Shown here piece by piece: positions 6,658-7,518 of a stretch of 7,518 nucleotides of DNA. Origin of the DNA: Candidatus Hydrogenedentota bacterium (GTDB lineage: Bacteria; Hydrogenedentota; Hydrogenedentia; Hydrogenedentales; SLHB01); NCBI GenBank assembly GCA_029262095.1, contig JAJDAB010000028.1:1-7518 (forward strand), in the 5' to 3' direction. Each line of letters starts with the position of its first letter. Within the stretch, counting starts at the first letter, position 1. Under the pieces are notes generated by a model. The model did no database searches. It worked only from the letters and a program-made list of their open reading frames with translations, and was not told the DNA's origin. The translations under genes were made by a program, and so were the position numbers.

Positions 6658-7518
6658 TTAAGATTTCGTCGTTGCGAGATGCTTTTTTACGGCTTCGGCC
6701 AACGCGTGGCTAAAGCCCGGCAGCGCCGCAATAGTCGCCACATCGGCATCTTTAACCTTCGCCACTGACCCGATTCCACTCAAGAGAATCCGGGCGCGTT
6801 TCGCGCCCACCCCGGGGATGCCCGTGAGCTGTGTCGACAACGTCGCCTTATTCCGCCGCTGACGATGATACGTGATTGCGAATCGGTGTGCCTCATCGCG
6901 AATTTGCGCGAGATAATGCACGATTGGCGAATGTTGTGGTAGTACGATGGGATTGCTCCGCCCGGGCACGAAAAACCGTTCCGGCGATCGCGCGCCCCCA
7001 TCAGTGCGTGACTTCGCAATCGCCGCCGCAGGCAACTGGTCAATGCCAAGATCCTTGAACACCGTCGTCGCGACACCCAACTGTCCCTTACCACCGTCCA
7101 CAAGAACAAGATCCGGCAAGTCGTCTTCCTCGATCGCGCGTTTCAACCGGCGCATCAGCACCTCGCGCATCATTGCGAAGTCATCCTGACCCTCAACGTC
7201 CTTGATCGCATACCGCCGATACCGCGCCTTGTTCGCAACGCCCTCGTCAAACGTCACCATAGAACCCACGGCTTTCGCACCCTGCGTAGTCGAAATGTCG
7301 AAACACTCGATTCGATGCGGCACCACCGGCAGATATAATTTCACCTTCACCTGTTCCATCAAATCGCTATTCGCTTGATCGGTTAGCTGTTTCTCCTCAA
7401 AACTCGTCCTAGCATTTCGATTCGCGAGGTCCACCATCGCCCGTTTCTCACCCCGTTGAGGAGAGACGACATCTACCCGCGCCTCGCGCTTCTCACCCAA
7501 AATCTCTTCAAGCACGTT
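6658..7518 (-). CDS. uvrC: Excinuclease ABC subunit C, C-terminal part (5' end beyond window)
   Basis: 286 codons of the C-terminal half of UvrC, the nuclease that cuts the damaged DNA strand on both sides of a lesion in nucleotide excision repair with UvrA and UvrB. The frame is open through the window edge; the GTG at 7515 is an internal Val, not a start (an Asn codon precedes it). Counting that Val as 1, visible features are the 'PQRGEKRAMVDLANRNA' segment (19-35), the RNase H-like nuclease domain with 'IECFDIS' (D73), 'VTFDEG' (D90), 'LVLVDGGKGQ' (D140) and 'RDEAHRFAI' (H210), and a C-terminal helix-hairpin-helix DNA-binding region (about 228-283, 'LTGIPGVGAKRARILL' and 'IAALPGF'). These D/D/D/H residues correspond to the catalytic set known in E. 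coli UvrC (D399, D438, D466, H538). Full-length UvrC is about 600 residues, so roughly half lies outside. Nothing visible suggests loss of function. Confidence 0.97.
   Translation of the reverse strand, partial: NVLEEILGEKREARVDVVSPQRGEKRAMVDLANRNARTSFEEKQLTDQANSDLMEQVKVKLYLPVVPHRIECFDISTTQGAKAVGSMVTFDEGVANKARYRRYAIKDVEGQDDFAMMREVLMRRLKRAIEEDDLPDLVLVDGGKGQLGVATTVFKDLGIDQLPAAAIAKSRTDGGARSPERFFVPGRSNPIVLPQHSPIVHYLAQIRDEAHRFAITYHRQRRNKATLSTQLTGIPGVGAKRARILLSGIGSVAKVKDADVATIAALPGFSHALAEAVKKHLATTKS

Overview
The window carries six genes, all read from the minus strand. Four are complete and two run off the window edges. In transcription order (right to left) they are: the C-terminal half of uvrC (excision-repair nuclease), a membrane-anchored alpha/beta hydrolase with a very basic lysine/alanine tail, a DUF456-type membrane protein, a large GH2-like sugar-hydrolase homologue, a hypothetical four-helix membrane protein, and most of a Tat-exported Gfo/Idh/MocA oxidoreductase. 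I see no RNA gene, insertion sequence, CRISPR array or plus-strand gene.

The organism looks like a moderately GC-rich bacterium of the Planctomycetota / Lentisphaerota / Hydrogenedentes type. The grounds are a Tat-signal Gfo/Idh/MocA oxidoreductase and a multi-domain GH2-like protein ending in a 'W-x-x-x-G-P' jelly-roll module, both of which are common there. No rRNA or clear phylogenetic marker is present, so this is an inference only.

Layout. At 7518-6658 lies uvrC with its catalytic residues and helix-hairpin-helix domain. Only 15 bp separate it from the hydrolase (6642-5236), whose ribosome-binding site sits in that gap, so the two are probably co-transcribed. A 157-bp intergenic stretch (5079-5235) follows, holding a G/C-run inverted repeat that looks like a dispersed repeat. 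The DUF456 gene (5077-4565) is followed after 25 bp by the GH2-like gene (4539-2053). An 83-bp gap leads to the hypothetical membrane protein (1969-1199), and a 39-bp gap with a clear ribosome-binding site leads to the oxidoreductase (1159 to the window start).

The genes do not form one obvious pathway. The GH2-like protein and the Gfo/Idh/MocA oxidoreductase both fit glycan or sugar metabolism, uvrC is housekeeping, and the rest are of unknown role. The most unusual points are the GH2-like protein, which lacks both catalytic glutamates and the usual N-terminal domain, and the hydrolase with a histone H1-like tail. I see no convincing new multi-gene system.
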